Positions 33,531-46,134 of a stretch of DNA of 64,000 bases are shown here, in pieces (the first letter of the stretch is position 1; every line of letters begins with the position of its first letter). A program made the translations under genes and the position numbers. Source of the stretch: Stenopsyche tienmushanensis (taxonomy: Eukaryota; Arthropoda; Insecta; Trichoptera; Stenopsychidae); NCBI GenBank assembly GCA_008973525.1, contig WACJ01000008.1, positions 1,178,001 through 1,242,000 on the forward strand, written 5' to 3'. A model generated the notes under the pieces. It worked only from the letters and a program-made list of their open reading frames with translations, was not told the origin of the DNA and searched no databases.

Positions 33531-34756
33531 TTCAAGTCAATTTGCCATAACATGCTTATTAGGGTGGTCCTTATTTCTCAACTTTTAAAAAATTGGGCGG
33601 TCACCCCGTCATTTGTCAAACGTTTTTAGTTTTATTAAGTAAACTTATTATTCTTTTAGTTCTTATTATTCATTAATTTAGTTCAATTATTTTTAATTCA
33701 TCATTAATTATTCTTTGATTAGATTCAAATTTGAACAGATTTATCCAATTTGGCTGTCTTTTTCATTTCAATGTATATAAAAAGTAGCAAAAAATGTTCG
33801 ATTACCCCTAATAGATGCAGTTAATTATCAATACTAATTACAGCATTGAGACAGTTTAAATTGTTTTCTTATTTTTGTGATAAATCGTATATATTAAAGT
33901 GATTTATAAATCCAGAACTTGAGGAAATATATCAGTATAGTTAACTATATATGGTCTTGTAACATATGGAAAATTCCTTTGTATTTAAGAAAAGGAAATC
34001 TTGCTGCCATTACTATAATTCTAAATTAGGAAGGAAACACGAAAAAATCTCATATATGATAATTGGGAAACTTTTGCAATGGCAATGTTTACCCTTACTA
34101 ATTATGTTTCATAAAATATGTAAAGTTTTTATATACATTTTACACACAAGACATATAATGCTATAAATAAGATGTTTTTATAATTTTTCAGTAAAAACAT
34201 GCATAACAGTATTTAATTTTCGCCCGATTACCTTTCCAAAATCGCGTGTTTATAACATTCGCAACTAATGTACGTCGTTTGAAACAAACACACGAAATTA
34301 TAATTCATTTCGCCACATTTAAACGTCAAATCGACCCCATTTATTAGCTGATGAATCTTGTAACCCTTTACGATCATAATACATAAGAATAACGCAAATA
34401 TGTTTACAAGCAGTTAAACATATACGCAATGTTGTATATGGAGATGTTTATATTTTTAATCTGCAGTATTATTCAAAGCATCCTCTCAATATTTTGTAGA
34501 TGTAATAAAGTCCAGTTTTTTGGCTTACATCCTTGATTTTTTACTTGGAACATGTCGTGCAAATTTTCCATAAAGATGGGATAATTTTTATACGGCTTGA
34601 ATTAATTATGTAATAGAATACACGATTATTTAAGCCATTTTAATTTAATCAATCTTAAAAATATTGCTAAAAGATTTTCTTTAAAAATATTGTAAAATAT
34701 CAATAAAGCATCTATGATATTGCAAAATTTATATATTTTTTAATAATATATGCTCG

Positions 34757-35008
34757 CGTCACAAAAAGTGAAACTCCAACCGGCAGCTACGTGCATGCAC
34801 CGCATCGTTTCTACTGTATGTGTGTTTATATGCAGCATAAAGCAACCATTAGACTAGTAGCAAGTCCATTTTATTATATATTACACAAACACACCTTCAT
34901 CTTTTAGCTAACAATTTTCGTCATCAAATGGGAAAACGCAATGTATAAAATCAAATTTTCTTAGGAGACAAGATCACTCTACCGCGTGAGTGTGTTACAC
35001 ATTTTAAA
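34757..35008 (+). repeat. Dispersed non-coding repeat family, copy b
   Basis: Same landmarks as the copy at 3269: GTCACAAAAAGTGAAACTCC, GCATAAAGCAACCATTAGAC, TTTTATTATATATTACACAA, CTTCATCTTTTAGCTAAC and CTACCGCGTGAGTGTG. LTR-like fragment B follows within 50 bp. Confidence 0.78.
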
Positions 35009-35051
35009 AAAATAAATAAGTCATTGTTGTAGGTGCAAATTAGCGCAAACC

Positions 35052-35340
35052 CTCCCGCAGTTGGCCTTGACTGCGGGAGGACGTCCTTCCCGCAGCCCAA
35101 TCCCTTTCTCTCTTGCTGAATAAAAAGCTACATAGAGAAGAGTCCACTCCCATTCATCAGACCGGCTGTACATGATCCGATAGAAGAACGGACCCATGCG
35201 TTCGCACGTGGCTATCTTGACGAGAGCGTGGGAGTGGGGAGCCACCCGGGGACTCTGCCCCCGAGAACGTTCCCGCTCCCAACGTAACAGTTGTATTAAA
35301 AGATAACCCAACTCGAGGTTTAAACTGACTTCCTGCATAG
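35052..35340 (+). repeat. LTR-like fragment B
   Basis: It contains the near-perfect palindrome CTGCGGGAGGACGTCCTTCC... at about 35070-35096, AATAAA at 35119-35124 and GAAGAACGGACCCATGCG at about 35183, matching copy C in order. It extends about 140 bp further than C into GC-richer sequence. The frame on the - strand (35021-35338) is a by-product of the repeat. Confidence 0.5.
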
Positions 35341-36599
35341 TTCACCTTATAGTCCACCCAAATAGATGTATCGAATGTTATTCAACACGTTTTGCCATTG
35401 ATTAATTTTGGCACATCACATAAAAAGTAATGTCAAATTTTTAATATGCAGTTTTTAAGAAAAGCGAAATTAACGCTTAGTAGTTTTTGAATTTATTTAA
35501 ATAGCAAAATTGTGAATTAAAAAAGGCTCTCCTTCTCCAGCAACGATGTTTATGAGTCTTCAATTAAAATGATGACCGCCTGTCTGTTTTAAGAACGGCA
35601 AAACAAATAATTCTGAATGAAGTTTAAAATTTAATTAGTGAAGCAGGCCAGAAAGAAAATGCAGACAGAAAGGGAAGAAAAATGAGGCTTTCCGAATATT
35701 TTTCCCGTTTCTAATTTAATAAAAAACTTTATTGTGAGAACTAAAAATTTATGTATACTCCAATATATTTTACCTTCTTAGATACCCTTTAAAGTTTTCC
35801 TTTGCTTAGCATTGTTGTAAAGTAATGAAATTGAAATACTTTCAAAAGCAGGGGGGCTTCTTGTTGTTATAAAAAGAATTTTTCGCCGAGGACGTTTCGT
35901 GAAACGAAAACATGAAAAAATTGCCATTCGTATGCAAAATTAACTCGCAACGTTTTACTTAGCAAATGATGAGTAAAATTATTTTTTTATCGAAACGAAT
36001 TTATTTTAGAATGGAAAGAACACACATTCGTTGTAATTAAGATGGAGATAAAAGGAACGCTGGTTGTAATTAATTTTTTAAATTGTCGTTACACACGTTT
36101 TTTTACGGCGCTACACTATATTATAATAACTCTCTTTTAATGAACATAGTTTTGGCCTAATGCATGACTTACTTACGTGCAAAAAATGTGTCCAGTATGA
36201 AGCGGACGATAAAACATATTTATGGCCTGTTGAAAACATCCGGGACAGGTTTATTTTTGTTGTATATTAAGCGCTAAATTATGTCGGAAATCCTAATACT
36301 CCTTAAATTTATGTTTACATGAAGTGTATTGTTTGGTATTTCTTACAGATCTTTTGGAATTACCATTTAAAAAGACATGATTTTGTCGATACTTCCAATT
36401 TTCTGACACTTAAAAATATGACTTCTATTCGGATTATTTTGACATTCATTTATATTTTCAAATCATGATCCCAGGAAGTCCTTGTATTTTTATGGCCACT
36501 TGCTGTTCCTAATTATTAGTGAATTTATTTTGTTGTTAATATATTGCTTATTGTTAATATTAACCCCTCAAAGAGGTAAGACATACTGTTGTGTCCGAA

Positions 36600-36920
36600 T
36601 TCCAGTGACTCATAAAGCGCATACTTACACGTTGAGTTTGGAGAGAAACAGAAACGGAGAGAATATCTTGCGTACATTGTACGATTGTATATATCGTTAA
36701 CCCAAATTTATCGACTAATAATGATGTATGAATGATATAATGAATCAATTTCAAGTGTATTTGTTATGTTTACTTGAAGAAATGACCGAATATTGTGTGT
36801 TATCGACAGTGTTTATTTATTTATGTACAAGCTTCATACATGCTGCGACGGTCTTGACAGATAAGTGGATTTGTACGACGATAAGTGACGGACAAGCAAA
36901 TATAGCATCTAAGTTTTGAT
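36600..36920. repeat. Dispersed repeat, copy 2 (empty site)
   Basis: Same sequence as the repeat in psuG intron 2 but without the hAT element: GTTAACCCAAAT runs straight into TTATCGACTAATAATG. A TTAACCCCTCAAAG at 36560 and CTCAAAGGGTTAAC near 36942 might be degenerate piggyBac-type ends of this repeat; that part is weak. Confidence 0.75.
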
Positions 36921-39052
36921 GATATTAATATAGTTCACTACTCAAAGGGTTAACAATTTGACAGCCACAATGATACAGTGTTTTTAATAAATAATCTGCC
37001 TGATTTTTTATAATCGGTGAAGAAATGATATATAAAATTGATATATGCTTGTTTACCTCAGAGGGTTGTATTCTTACCATTCGTTCATGTCACGCCCTAA
37101 TGCGCGCGCATTAAAATGTCAACGCCAGCGCGTCATTATATATTTCACGAATCATTTTCTCATAATTCAATCCAAAATATATCAAATAAAGTCTCATCGG
37201 TCGACAAGAAAACTTATTTTTTCTCGATATTCCGTGGAAAATCGCGATGAATTATCGACCCATTAAATAACCGATCGACGTTAACCGCGACGCGTAAAGA
37301 GTAAACAACATTTTTTTCTCACACTTATCACAAAGGTGGTATAAAGCATTCCGCTAATGTGTTTCGTGGCCATCTTCCAACACAATGAATGTCATTTACT
37401 ATCTAAAAGCGTAAATCTCCACTCTTTGATACGAACATTAAAAATGTGGCTTTGGAGGCGGAAAGAGGAGTAGGTGGAAAATGAGAGTATAAAAATGTTT
37501 AAGATACGACGATGAGAAATGTTCGTAGAGCCGTGTATGTATATTTTATGGCTTTCCCTGGTCTAGGATTGTGATAGGTATTATTCTGACCTATTTTATT
37601 ATAAGTTATGGTATCGAAATCATGTTTATTCAATATCTACTCGCCCTCAATAGAAATTATGGGTATAATAATAAAATTATAAAAGCCTTTCAATGCGGAA
37701 TGATGGATCTCTGTTGTGCTTCTATCCATTTATAATGGGACATGCCAACGACTGTTGCGGTCTTTGGAAAAACATGTTTTTAAATTTCAGTCGCAGATCG
37801 TTTTGCAGTTTTTAGCTTTGAATTTATGAAATTCAAAGCTATGATGTTTGATTAAATTTGTCGTCCGTTCATAGAATTTTCAGCGCCTCGATTCTAGGTA
37901 TTTTTATATATTTTTTTCTTCTTGAAGCCTCTCACTCAACATTCATTATGAATTCAAAGTATGCTCGAGTTTTATATGGCAACAATTAATTTTCATGTTC
38001 CATCTTATTTTCTCAGGCCGGTTTTTGGTTGCGCGGCCGTCTTTGTTTACAGCCCCTAATGAATTTGAAGTGTGCGAAATTATTTTGCGTATAAATGTTT
38101 ATCTTGTCCATTCACATGGGACATTAATTAATATTGTGCTTTTTAATTGTTTTGCACGTTGTTGCTTAACGAGCATAATAGGGTCGTTTTTGATGTTTTT
38201 AGTATTCAGATTGAATAAATTAGATTTCTAGGGCAATATTTCTTAAAATAGTATTTGAAAGATCATTAGACTATGTTTTTATTTAGAAATCAAATATTTT
38301 TCTTAATGTGCCATATTCGTTATCATATATTGGCGATATTGGAGACTTTTCTCAGTTAAAGGATTTTTAATATAGCGGTTTCCTATTTGCCAAAGTTAGG
38401 ATAGATTTATTTAAATAGGAATTTTAGGTAAGCGAGGATGTATAAGTGAAGAGCAAAATGATCATAATTTTTAAATAATAATTTAATTTTTTTGCAAATC
38501 CAATCCCCTGTAGGGCACGTCTGCAATAGCGATTATCGCAATTTATGGACTTAAAATCAGAGTTAAACCATCGCTAAATCACATACAATTATTAGTCCTC
38601 CATATTGTTTTGAACCAATGATATTGATTGTTGTCAGTAGCTTTATCATGTCAATTCTCAGAGTAATGGGAGTGAGAAGCACTTTTTCTCAACCTTTTTA
38701 TTATTGCAGAGGATCCTATTTAATTTTTATTGTATCATATTCGACTTGATAATATCGAGTGAATTCTAGGTTTATAAATTTACAAAAATTACATAAATAT
38801 TACAGTGTATGGTATGCATATACTTATCTGTCGCAATAAGAAAGTATTATCTGCTGACGCATAACGGGATTTGACGGCTGTGTGCGTCAAAGTGTTAAGG
38901 TCCAGAAAATTAGGATAAAAGTTCCAACTTTAGGATTTAAACTCGAATATTCATATTAAATGTTCAGGATCTAAACCATAACACTATATCAACGCATTGT
39001 TAATTTATTATTTAAATTTATATGATAGTGATAGTGACTATATGATCACATC
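36921..39052. other. Gene-free stretch
   Basis: CpG-rich patch at 37080-37310 (CGCGCGCATT, GACGCGTAAAG) with no recognised product. At 38856-38897, GGGATTTGACGG...GTCAAAGTGTTAA looks like one end of a piggyBac-type MITE, but the other end was not found. Confidence 0.4.
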
Positions 39053-39498
39053 TACGGAATTCAATCCAGGGATCCCGGACAGTTTTAAATGCTCATGAAT
39101 CCCGGGATTAGTAAACGTAATCACGAAAAATTCAGAATTGAAATTTTTATCTAACAGAAATATTACACCTCACCAGCACGATGAAGGCTACTAAATCGAG
39201 ACATTCCCGCCGAACAGTGACGTAACTACTAATTGGCGAGCTTAGGGCGACGCTTAGGGGCAGTAACTGTCTAATCTATGTATACGTACATACATGTTTT
39301 TAAAACTGTTATATTAACCTTTCCCTACCGGTGATGTATTTACTACACCTCGATTCTAATAATGAGAGTATTAATATGAAATATAATAGATACGAGTTTC
39401 AGAATTTTTGTATTCCTCCGTAATATAATTTCGAATCTAAAATATTGAAAATCCCGAAATCCCGGGTTCGAAGTTTTGGTTCGGGATTGGATTCCCTA
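39053..39498 (+). mobile_element. hAT-type MITE with perfect 8-bp target duplication
   Basis: A 446-bp element has ends TACGGAATTCAATCC and (reverse complement) TAGGGAATCCAATCC. It is flanked by ATCACATC at 39045-39052 and 39499-39506. Its interior matches the repeats at 8285-8660, 42400-42612 and 55419-55849, with words such as GAATCCCGGGATTAGTAAAC and CCGGTGATGTATTTACTACA. It is non-coding. Confidence 0.88.
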
Positions 39499-42009
39499 AT
39501 CACATCCTGGAAAAAAAATTTAGCTTTACAGAAATGGGTACCAAAATTTCGGTCGCTGCCTTTCTTACTAAAAGGTAAATTAAATTAAAATTTAATGTTG
39601 TATTTGGTAGAAATATAATAACATCGTTTTCAGATCATTACAATGATTAACATTTATATTGTCAAGAATTTAATTTATTCGCATTTCATAGAATCATAAA
39701 CATTTGTTATAAAATTGTATTGCTAGAAAATCTATATGTTGACAATTAGACTGAAATTTGATTCAGATTTCAACTAATTGTTTTGGGAAATCTCTCGTTT
39801 ATATATATATTAATTGTAATAGAATTCATAATTAAAGCCAGAATCATCGTTTGAAAATGCGATTTAAAATGTTTAGTAATTTTTTTTTAAATAGATTTAC
39901 ATTTATTTAATCATTCTTTGATCTACCATAGAAAGATCGAAACAATAATATATATTTAATAAGAAATTTGTCGCCGTCAGTTTGAATTATAAGAAGCACA
40001 GTAAAGTAAGCGGACAAAACCAAATGTAGTAAAAAAATAGTCATCTTTCATCCATTACTGCCGTTGGGGCAAAGACCCGTGAGCGTTCCTGATAATATGT
40101 TCCTTGAGTTGAAAAAGTTCGATCCAAGGAACTTTGGTGTTATTTATCGTGCAAAGGTGAAATACCCAACGTTAGGTTAATCACAAAAGCTTTCTTATAT
40201 CAATAGTTGAATTTCTGGTATTCTATTGATGGATTAGTTTGCAATTTCGAGTGATTTTAATGAGATTTTCAGTCGTATTGAAAGTTGAACTTTCAGCACA
40301 ATAAGCGCAGTACATCCGTATAAAGTATATCTAACTATATAGGGTTAGGAATGAAAAATGTTAAATTCGCTTTTCAATGCGATGAAAAGTTTAACGTTTG
40401 CTGCTGCATTCTGTCATTTTTTTTTTTGGAGAAAAATGACCGGCAAAAATTGGATTCGTGTTAACTCTATGCATAATGCACGAATGAACACCGTTTCAAA
40501 TTCAAAATTGTTGTATTTGGCAAAAAATAAACGCTTTGTTCACAACGGCGAACCCTGTGGATATTGTTTCTTTTTTTGTGGTGTCGGGCGGGTTGTCAGG
40601 TTGTGGTGTGGAAATTCCCATATAACCCATGGTCTTTATCTATGTCACTCACTGTTTATTTCACCTTCTATTCCACCCCTTCGGTTCCTGTTGTCGGGGT
40701 TGGGGCTTATCAGTGCAACGTCAGGCCTTGTTGATTTATTTTCATCGTAAATAAAAAATGGCGAACGGCATTGAGTCGAAATACAACAGAGTATTTCCAC
40801 ACAACTATTTCGTATTATTTAACACTGCGCCTCCGGGAGAACGGTGCTTTATTCTCGGACAAAATTCTATCTACGAAATTCTATCTCGCCCGCTTTTCCA
40901 AGAAGGAGAAAAAAATACATCGCAAGAACAACAAAATTTTAAATTCACGCCCGGGGCTCACAGAAATTACTTCCAATATCATCCGTTATAATTCTCCCTG
41001 TAACCGGCTTTTTATTTTCATAAACAAGCAAATATTTTCGTATTAGACCAAATATAAATATAGCCTTGTATGCGTCGGTGATTGCGAAAGTAGCATAAAT
41101 AATTTGCTAAACGTGTGTGCATGAAAGAAGTTAATCTCTTAAAAATTCTGAAAATAATGATTTTTTAACGATCGCTTGTATACATATCAATTTCAAATAA
41201 TATGCTCAACATATTTAATCATTTTTAAGAAAATTCTTATTTAATGCCCTGCCCAACTTTATAGGTACATTGATACAATCAGGTAAAATACACGATTGGA
41301 AGTTGAAAAGAAATTTTAGATATTTAATGCTTTATATAATATCTTAAACTTTAAAATGTTCGATATAAGAGTCATATAGTATTTTTATCATATTTTATCT
41401 AGAGACATCTTTTATAAGACATACAGGGAGATTTTTATATTATAATGTTATTTATACAGACATTTTACATAAGAATTTACGAAAGAATCTTAGTGGCAAA
41501 ACTATTGTTATATTTGAATGACATTTTCATTATTCTTTGAAAATTAATCACTCAAAGGCGGATTTTATCCGATTTTACTATCAGTTTCAGTGCATTTAGA
41601 GTTGAAGTTGCATTTTGAAATATTGTGAACAAATTTGTATGAGTAACATGCTCAGATATACGTATTTATGTCTTGAAACCCATCCCATGACTCTATATGA
41701 ATTGCATACCATTTACGCAGTTTTATGAGACTATAATCAATAATTTGTTATTTAAAGTCTAAGAAGTAGAAATAAGATGGTTAAAAGATAATGTAAAGTC
41801 GCTCATTTTGGGCAAAGTTTTGGCAAGGACAGACAGTGCCCGCAGCTGCGAGACTACAGGCGATACCGACAGGAAGAATACGACTTTCCGCGGTCAAGGT
41901 CGACTCTGTTTTCTTCTTCTGTGGAATTACGAATCTTGACTTTGTACATGGCCAGAAGAGCAGAAAAATGCAGCTGTTAATCTTGTGAATTGCTCTTATG
42001 ATGATCAAC
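39499..42009. other. Gene-free stretch with one longer unrecognised frame
   Basis: The frame 40358-40750 (+, 130 codons) starts with ATG but is Phe/Ser/Cys-rich. It has no recognisable domain and no flanking gene signals. Two overlapping frames at 40758-41046 are equally unsupported. Confidence 0.45.
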
Positions 42010-42612
42010 GCGGTTTCATGGCGGGGTGCTTTTTACCCCACGCCACACTAATGTAATTTTTATGCCTAGAAGATTTATTAAATCACTTACAGGAATTTAT
42101 TGATCTCGAGAATCTAAACGTTTCGGTTGGTGATTAGATTCTATAACTTGCTGCTGAAAATGTACGCTTAGCCTCTATACTCGTTGGAAGTATCGTCATC
42201 AGATATTTAAATGCTAGTTTGATTTGATGACCGCGTGAGCCCCCATTTTCGTATAATACCATCAATGTGACTGATAAAATTCCTTTCTGCTGAGACACGG
42301 ACTGAAACTCGCAAAATTCCCGATTTCCCGACAAATTATTTATTTCCGTCGCTGCAGATGAATACTTATATGCTATAATACTTTGATGTGATTCGTAATT
42401 ATATTACAGAGGAATACAAAAATTTTGAACCCCGTATCTATTATATTTCATATCGATATTCCCATTATTAGAGTCGAGGTGTAGTAAATACATCACCGGT
42501 AGGGAAAGCTTAATATACAAGATTAGAGAGTCACTGCCCCTAAGCGTCGCGTCCAGATTTTGGCGGAAATGTCTCGATTTAGTAGCCTTCATCGTGCTGA
42601 TGAGGTGTACGA
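42010..42612 (-). mobile_element. hAT element relic with dimerisation-domain remnant
   Basis: In the - direction, MITE-like sequence (42612-42400) is followed by a coding remnant at 42334-42134: GNREFCEFQSVSQQKGILS, then KLAFKYLMTILPTSIEAKR and TFSAA. PTS-E-R-FSAA is the core of the hAT C-terminal dimerisation domain. A stop follows SYRI, and the rest (RSRL-like segment) is out of frame. Near 42020-42046 the imperfect palindrome GGCGGGGTGC/ACCCCACGCC may be the terminal region. This is a dead copy. Confidence 0.75.
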
Positions 42613-45059
42613 TTTAAAATGAATATTTCAAGCGTTTTTTAAGAAAATTTGGAATTTGGATAAAAAATTAGTCAATTACTAATCAAGTCAACATACTTAT
42701 AACAAGTCTTCAGAGTTTCCTAATTCTATATTATAATAAAAAAGATCCCTTAAAAGGGATTGCTAAAAGCCATCTCAAAAAAATTATTATATATAATATG
42801 CTAACCTCAATAATCATACTCATATTTGCTCGCAAATATATAATATTTTCATATGTTTATTTTTTTTCGACATAAATAGTGCCGACGAACTGTAATCCTT
42901 GTCCTAGTTCCACTAACATATTTTCCTTCCTTTGAAAATCGCACTCTATCCGGTCCATATGTCAGTCCATCCATTACGGTCGCATATTAAATTTTCACTA
43001 TATTCAGGAAAGCTTACTGCTGAAATTTCATTCCTAACCACTAATATAGAACGTTAAAAAATAATAAATTGCCTTTAAGCGACTTTTAACGCATAATATA
43101 TATTTATTAAAAAATATTAATTTATGGTTTTTACGGCGCTTTTTATGTGTTCACTCTAATATAATTCAATCGCTTGGAAATTATTCAAATCGTCTATCAT
43201 AAATGTTTCCACTAGATGGCGTTCGCATTAGCGCGGTCGTTATTTTGTCACACTCCTTGGCCGATATTTCATGATGCTTTAAGATCGTTAATCAATTAAA
43301 ATCAGTACGATGGGATACGAATCCAAATTTTGATTTTGAAGCAAATAGGCGCTCATTGAGTGTCATAAATTGCGGTTTTAGCCGCTGGAGAATGGGTTAA
43401 AAACAAATTATAAGAACAAAAATCGATGCCAACCCCTTAATGGTCGCGCTCTAATTTTGTGCACACTGAATTTTCGGCTTTTGTTTTAGACTTGATGAAA
43501 AAATTTAATAACTTCGTAAAACACAAAAGACGTTCCTCCTTATTTTGCGAGGAACTACTTTCGCAAGTCACGTCGGCGCTCAATTTGTAAGAAATAATTT
43601 TAACAGAAGTGGGTCAAGACAACAAAAGATGCCTTCGGATTAATTATAAAAAATATATGATTCATTTTTGAGTTCATAAATTTTTTAGAAAAATAAAATA
43701 AGCCAAGAAGGGATTCATGTTTATGTATGAACAAAGACCTTGTTGTACTGTAAATAACTTACAGCGAACAGAGCAAGCTAAATGTGCCAATTTCGTCGGA
43801 ATCCTGATGAAAAAAAGCAGCTGAATATTCCTCTTTGCATAACGAAGGGTATATATGCTGAAGAGTCTCAGTTTTCAGACTCCATGAAAAAAATCATTGA
43901 TATTATATTGAATTAAGGAACACGTGTTTGCCAAGTCTCTCCATTCATTACGTGCTTTTCTTCGCTTTCATGCGAATTTATTTTCATTTATCAAACGCCG
44001 AGTCGACGTGTTTTGGACACAAACAAAACAGACCCATACACGAACATGATAAATACATATTTTATTGGCGATTTTTGCGATGATTCCAACATTTGAGATC
44101 CGTTGATATATGGAATTGGAGCACGCGAATGCCACGAGGTTACCACGAAAATCAAAGAGTCGTCCGATACGCATTTCCACGCATTTTTCCTCATTTGAAC
44201 ATTGTGTAGAGTATTGTAAAAATAGCAAAACTTAATATTCTGAATGATTCCGCATTACAGGCTAAATCTGGATGCTCATAGTTCCGGGCACGCACATTAC
44301 AATAATCTGTAATCAAACCGGTTCAAAGTGCGGGCATAATTTATCAAGCTAAACCTAATCCGATTAACTAATTGATGATAGGAAGGAACAGATCCTTGCT
44401 TTGAATATCAGGGATACAGTGAATAAAATTTCGACCAAATAATCAACGTCATATAAAAGCTTTATTTTAGTTGTATTTTTAGAAATCACCATTAAAAATG
44501 AATGGAAAGACCTTGTTTATCATTTAATATATAATTTTAATATCATACGATCTTAGATGATATCGTATGTCTAACGAAGCAATTGCATGTCATCGGGTCA
44601 AAACATGATATTTCCATCGATATATTTTCATATGTAAATCTATTGTAAACATGTTTTAAGTATTTGAACAATCTCAATTGAAATATTTGTATTTAGGTCG
44701 TTAGCGCCTGTTCTCTTTTAGAACATCATTTTTAATGTTTTCCGAGCGTTCCCATCAATGAAAATTATTTCCCAAATATTTCCATCATGCATATTTTCTA
44801 TCATTCCACCAAAAATATCAGTTCTTTTTCTTTCTTTCTTCGTCATTTCTTGAATGAATGTCTTTCGATTGGCTTCAATTTCTGAAGCTGTTCGATCCTT
44901 ATCGCTGACTTTAAGAGATTCTTGATTTGTCTACTAAGGAAAAATTGCTTAATTTAATTTTTTAAACCATTTCTGGCATTATCGAACCGATAGAGCTTCA
45001 CCATAAATGGCACAGATGTTTTTAATTGCCGTAATCGCCGAATTTTTTAACGAAACTCG
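42613..45059. other. Gene-free stretch
   Basis: AT-rich, with a CpG-richer patch at 43200-43260. No repeat family or exon recognised. Confidence 0.5.
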
Positions 45060-45720
45060 TACAGCATACAGGTATCCGTAATATATGTACATTAACTTTA
45101 TGTGCGATTTCGAAGTTATGCGGTTTTTTTTAAAGCAATTTTTTCTCTTCTTTAATTTCATAAAGAGTACGTCGAGGTATATGAGAATCTTTTATATATA
45201 ACCCTTTATTATTCCTACTAGATTTGTGTCAAAATTTTTTTTTTAAGTATTAAAACTGACAAAATGAGGCGAAAAAATGACTTGATTGAATTTTTTTTAA
45301 ACAGCCTTCATTTTGTGATTTTTTTAAAGTTAGGAACTATAGTGACATATTAACTTATTAAGAATTATATTATTAGAAAAAGAAAATCTACACAGGACAA
45401 TGATGATATTGACACTGAGTATACTATTTCGTTATTGTTAGACATCTTTGAAATTTTACCAATGATGCAAAACGTCCTTTAAATGTTATCAAAAATGTTA
45501 TTTTTAATTGCCGTATTGTTTTAATATTTTTTTATGCGATTTTGGATATATTTTATACAGCTGTTTCAAAGTTATGCGGTTTTTTTTAATCCATGGAACG
45601 GATCTTCACTTTTTCTATGTAATTCATAGCTTTTTTGTGTGATTTTTTTTTGTGCGATTTTCCGCCAAACGCATCTACCGCACAAAAAAAGGTTTAGGTG
45701 TTTTTTTTTTTTTTTTTTGA
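45060..45720 (+). repeat. Repeated GTTATGCGGTTTTTTTTAA words, possible pogo-like remnant
   Basis: AGTTATGCGGTTTTTTTTAA occurs at about 45115 and 45573, each after a GCGATTT word, and near 45654 GTGCGATTTTCCGC faces GCGGTAGATGCG-like sequence. The pattern resembles pogo/Tigger-type ends but no transposase is visible. Confidence 0.3.
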
Positions 45721-45974
45721 AAAAATGTCATGCAGATATTTTAATGCTTAGCGGAATTCGAAAATCATTTTTTAAAATGCAAATTAACCCTGTTAAATTA
45801 TTAGTTACCATAACCAGTTGAATTTCAAATTTAATTTGAAATATCCGATCTTTTCCATGGCTTAATAATTGATGAAATAATCTCCAGAATTCTACACAGT
45901 TATCAGTGCTGGAAACCAAATAGATCAAATATCAAAATATGTATAGTATTGATACGACCATTAGTGTTTTACAG

Positions 45975-46134
45975 GAATAAAGCAAGGACCATCAAAGATT
46001 TTATAGAAAAAAAAGGCGCTGAAGCTGAAGGCGAATTTTCAATTGTTAGCTTCGTTTTAGGTTTAGGGCCGAGTGGCAGCAGACTCGTTGGAAGACTGCA
46101 TACGCTAGGAGAATTTAATAAACAAAGAGCTTGA
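45975..46134 (+). CDS. Possible terminal exon of an unrecognised gene
   Basis: After GTGTTTTACAG (acceptor at 45973-45974) a frame of 53 codons reads NKARTIKDFIEKKGAEAEGE, then FSIVSFVLGLGPSGSRLVGR and a short tail ending in TGA. It has a plausible acceptor, protein-like composition and a Gly-rich turn (GLGPSGS). No family was recognised, and no matching upstream exon was found. Confidence 0.3.

Noticed and set aside
34998..35357. Two overlapping - strand frames at 35 kb as genes
   Set aside because: They lie in LTR-like fragment B, and similar LxEGRPPA-KAN readings appear in the copy at 51.9 kb as by-products of the hairpin repeat.
40358..40750. Frame containing CGVGR, considered as the missing PfkB GGVGRN motif
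   Set aside because: The surrounding residues do not fit a PfkB kinase and the frame has no flanking splice sites in the right phase.
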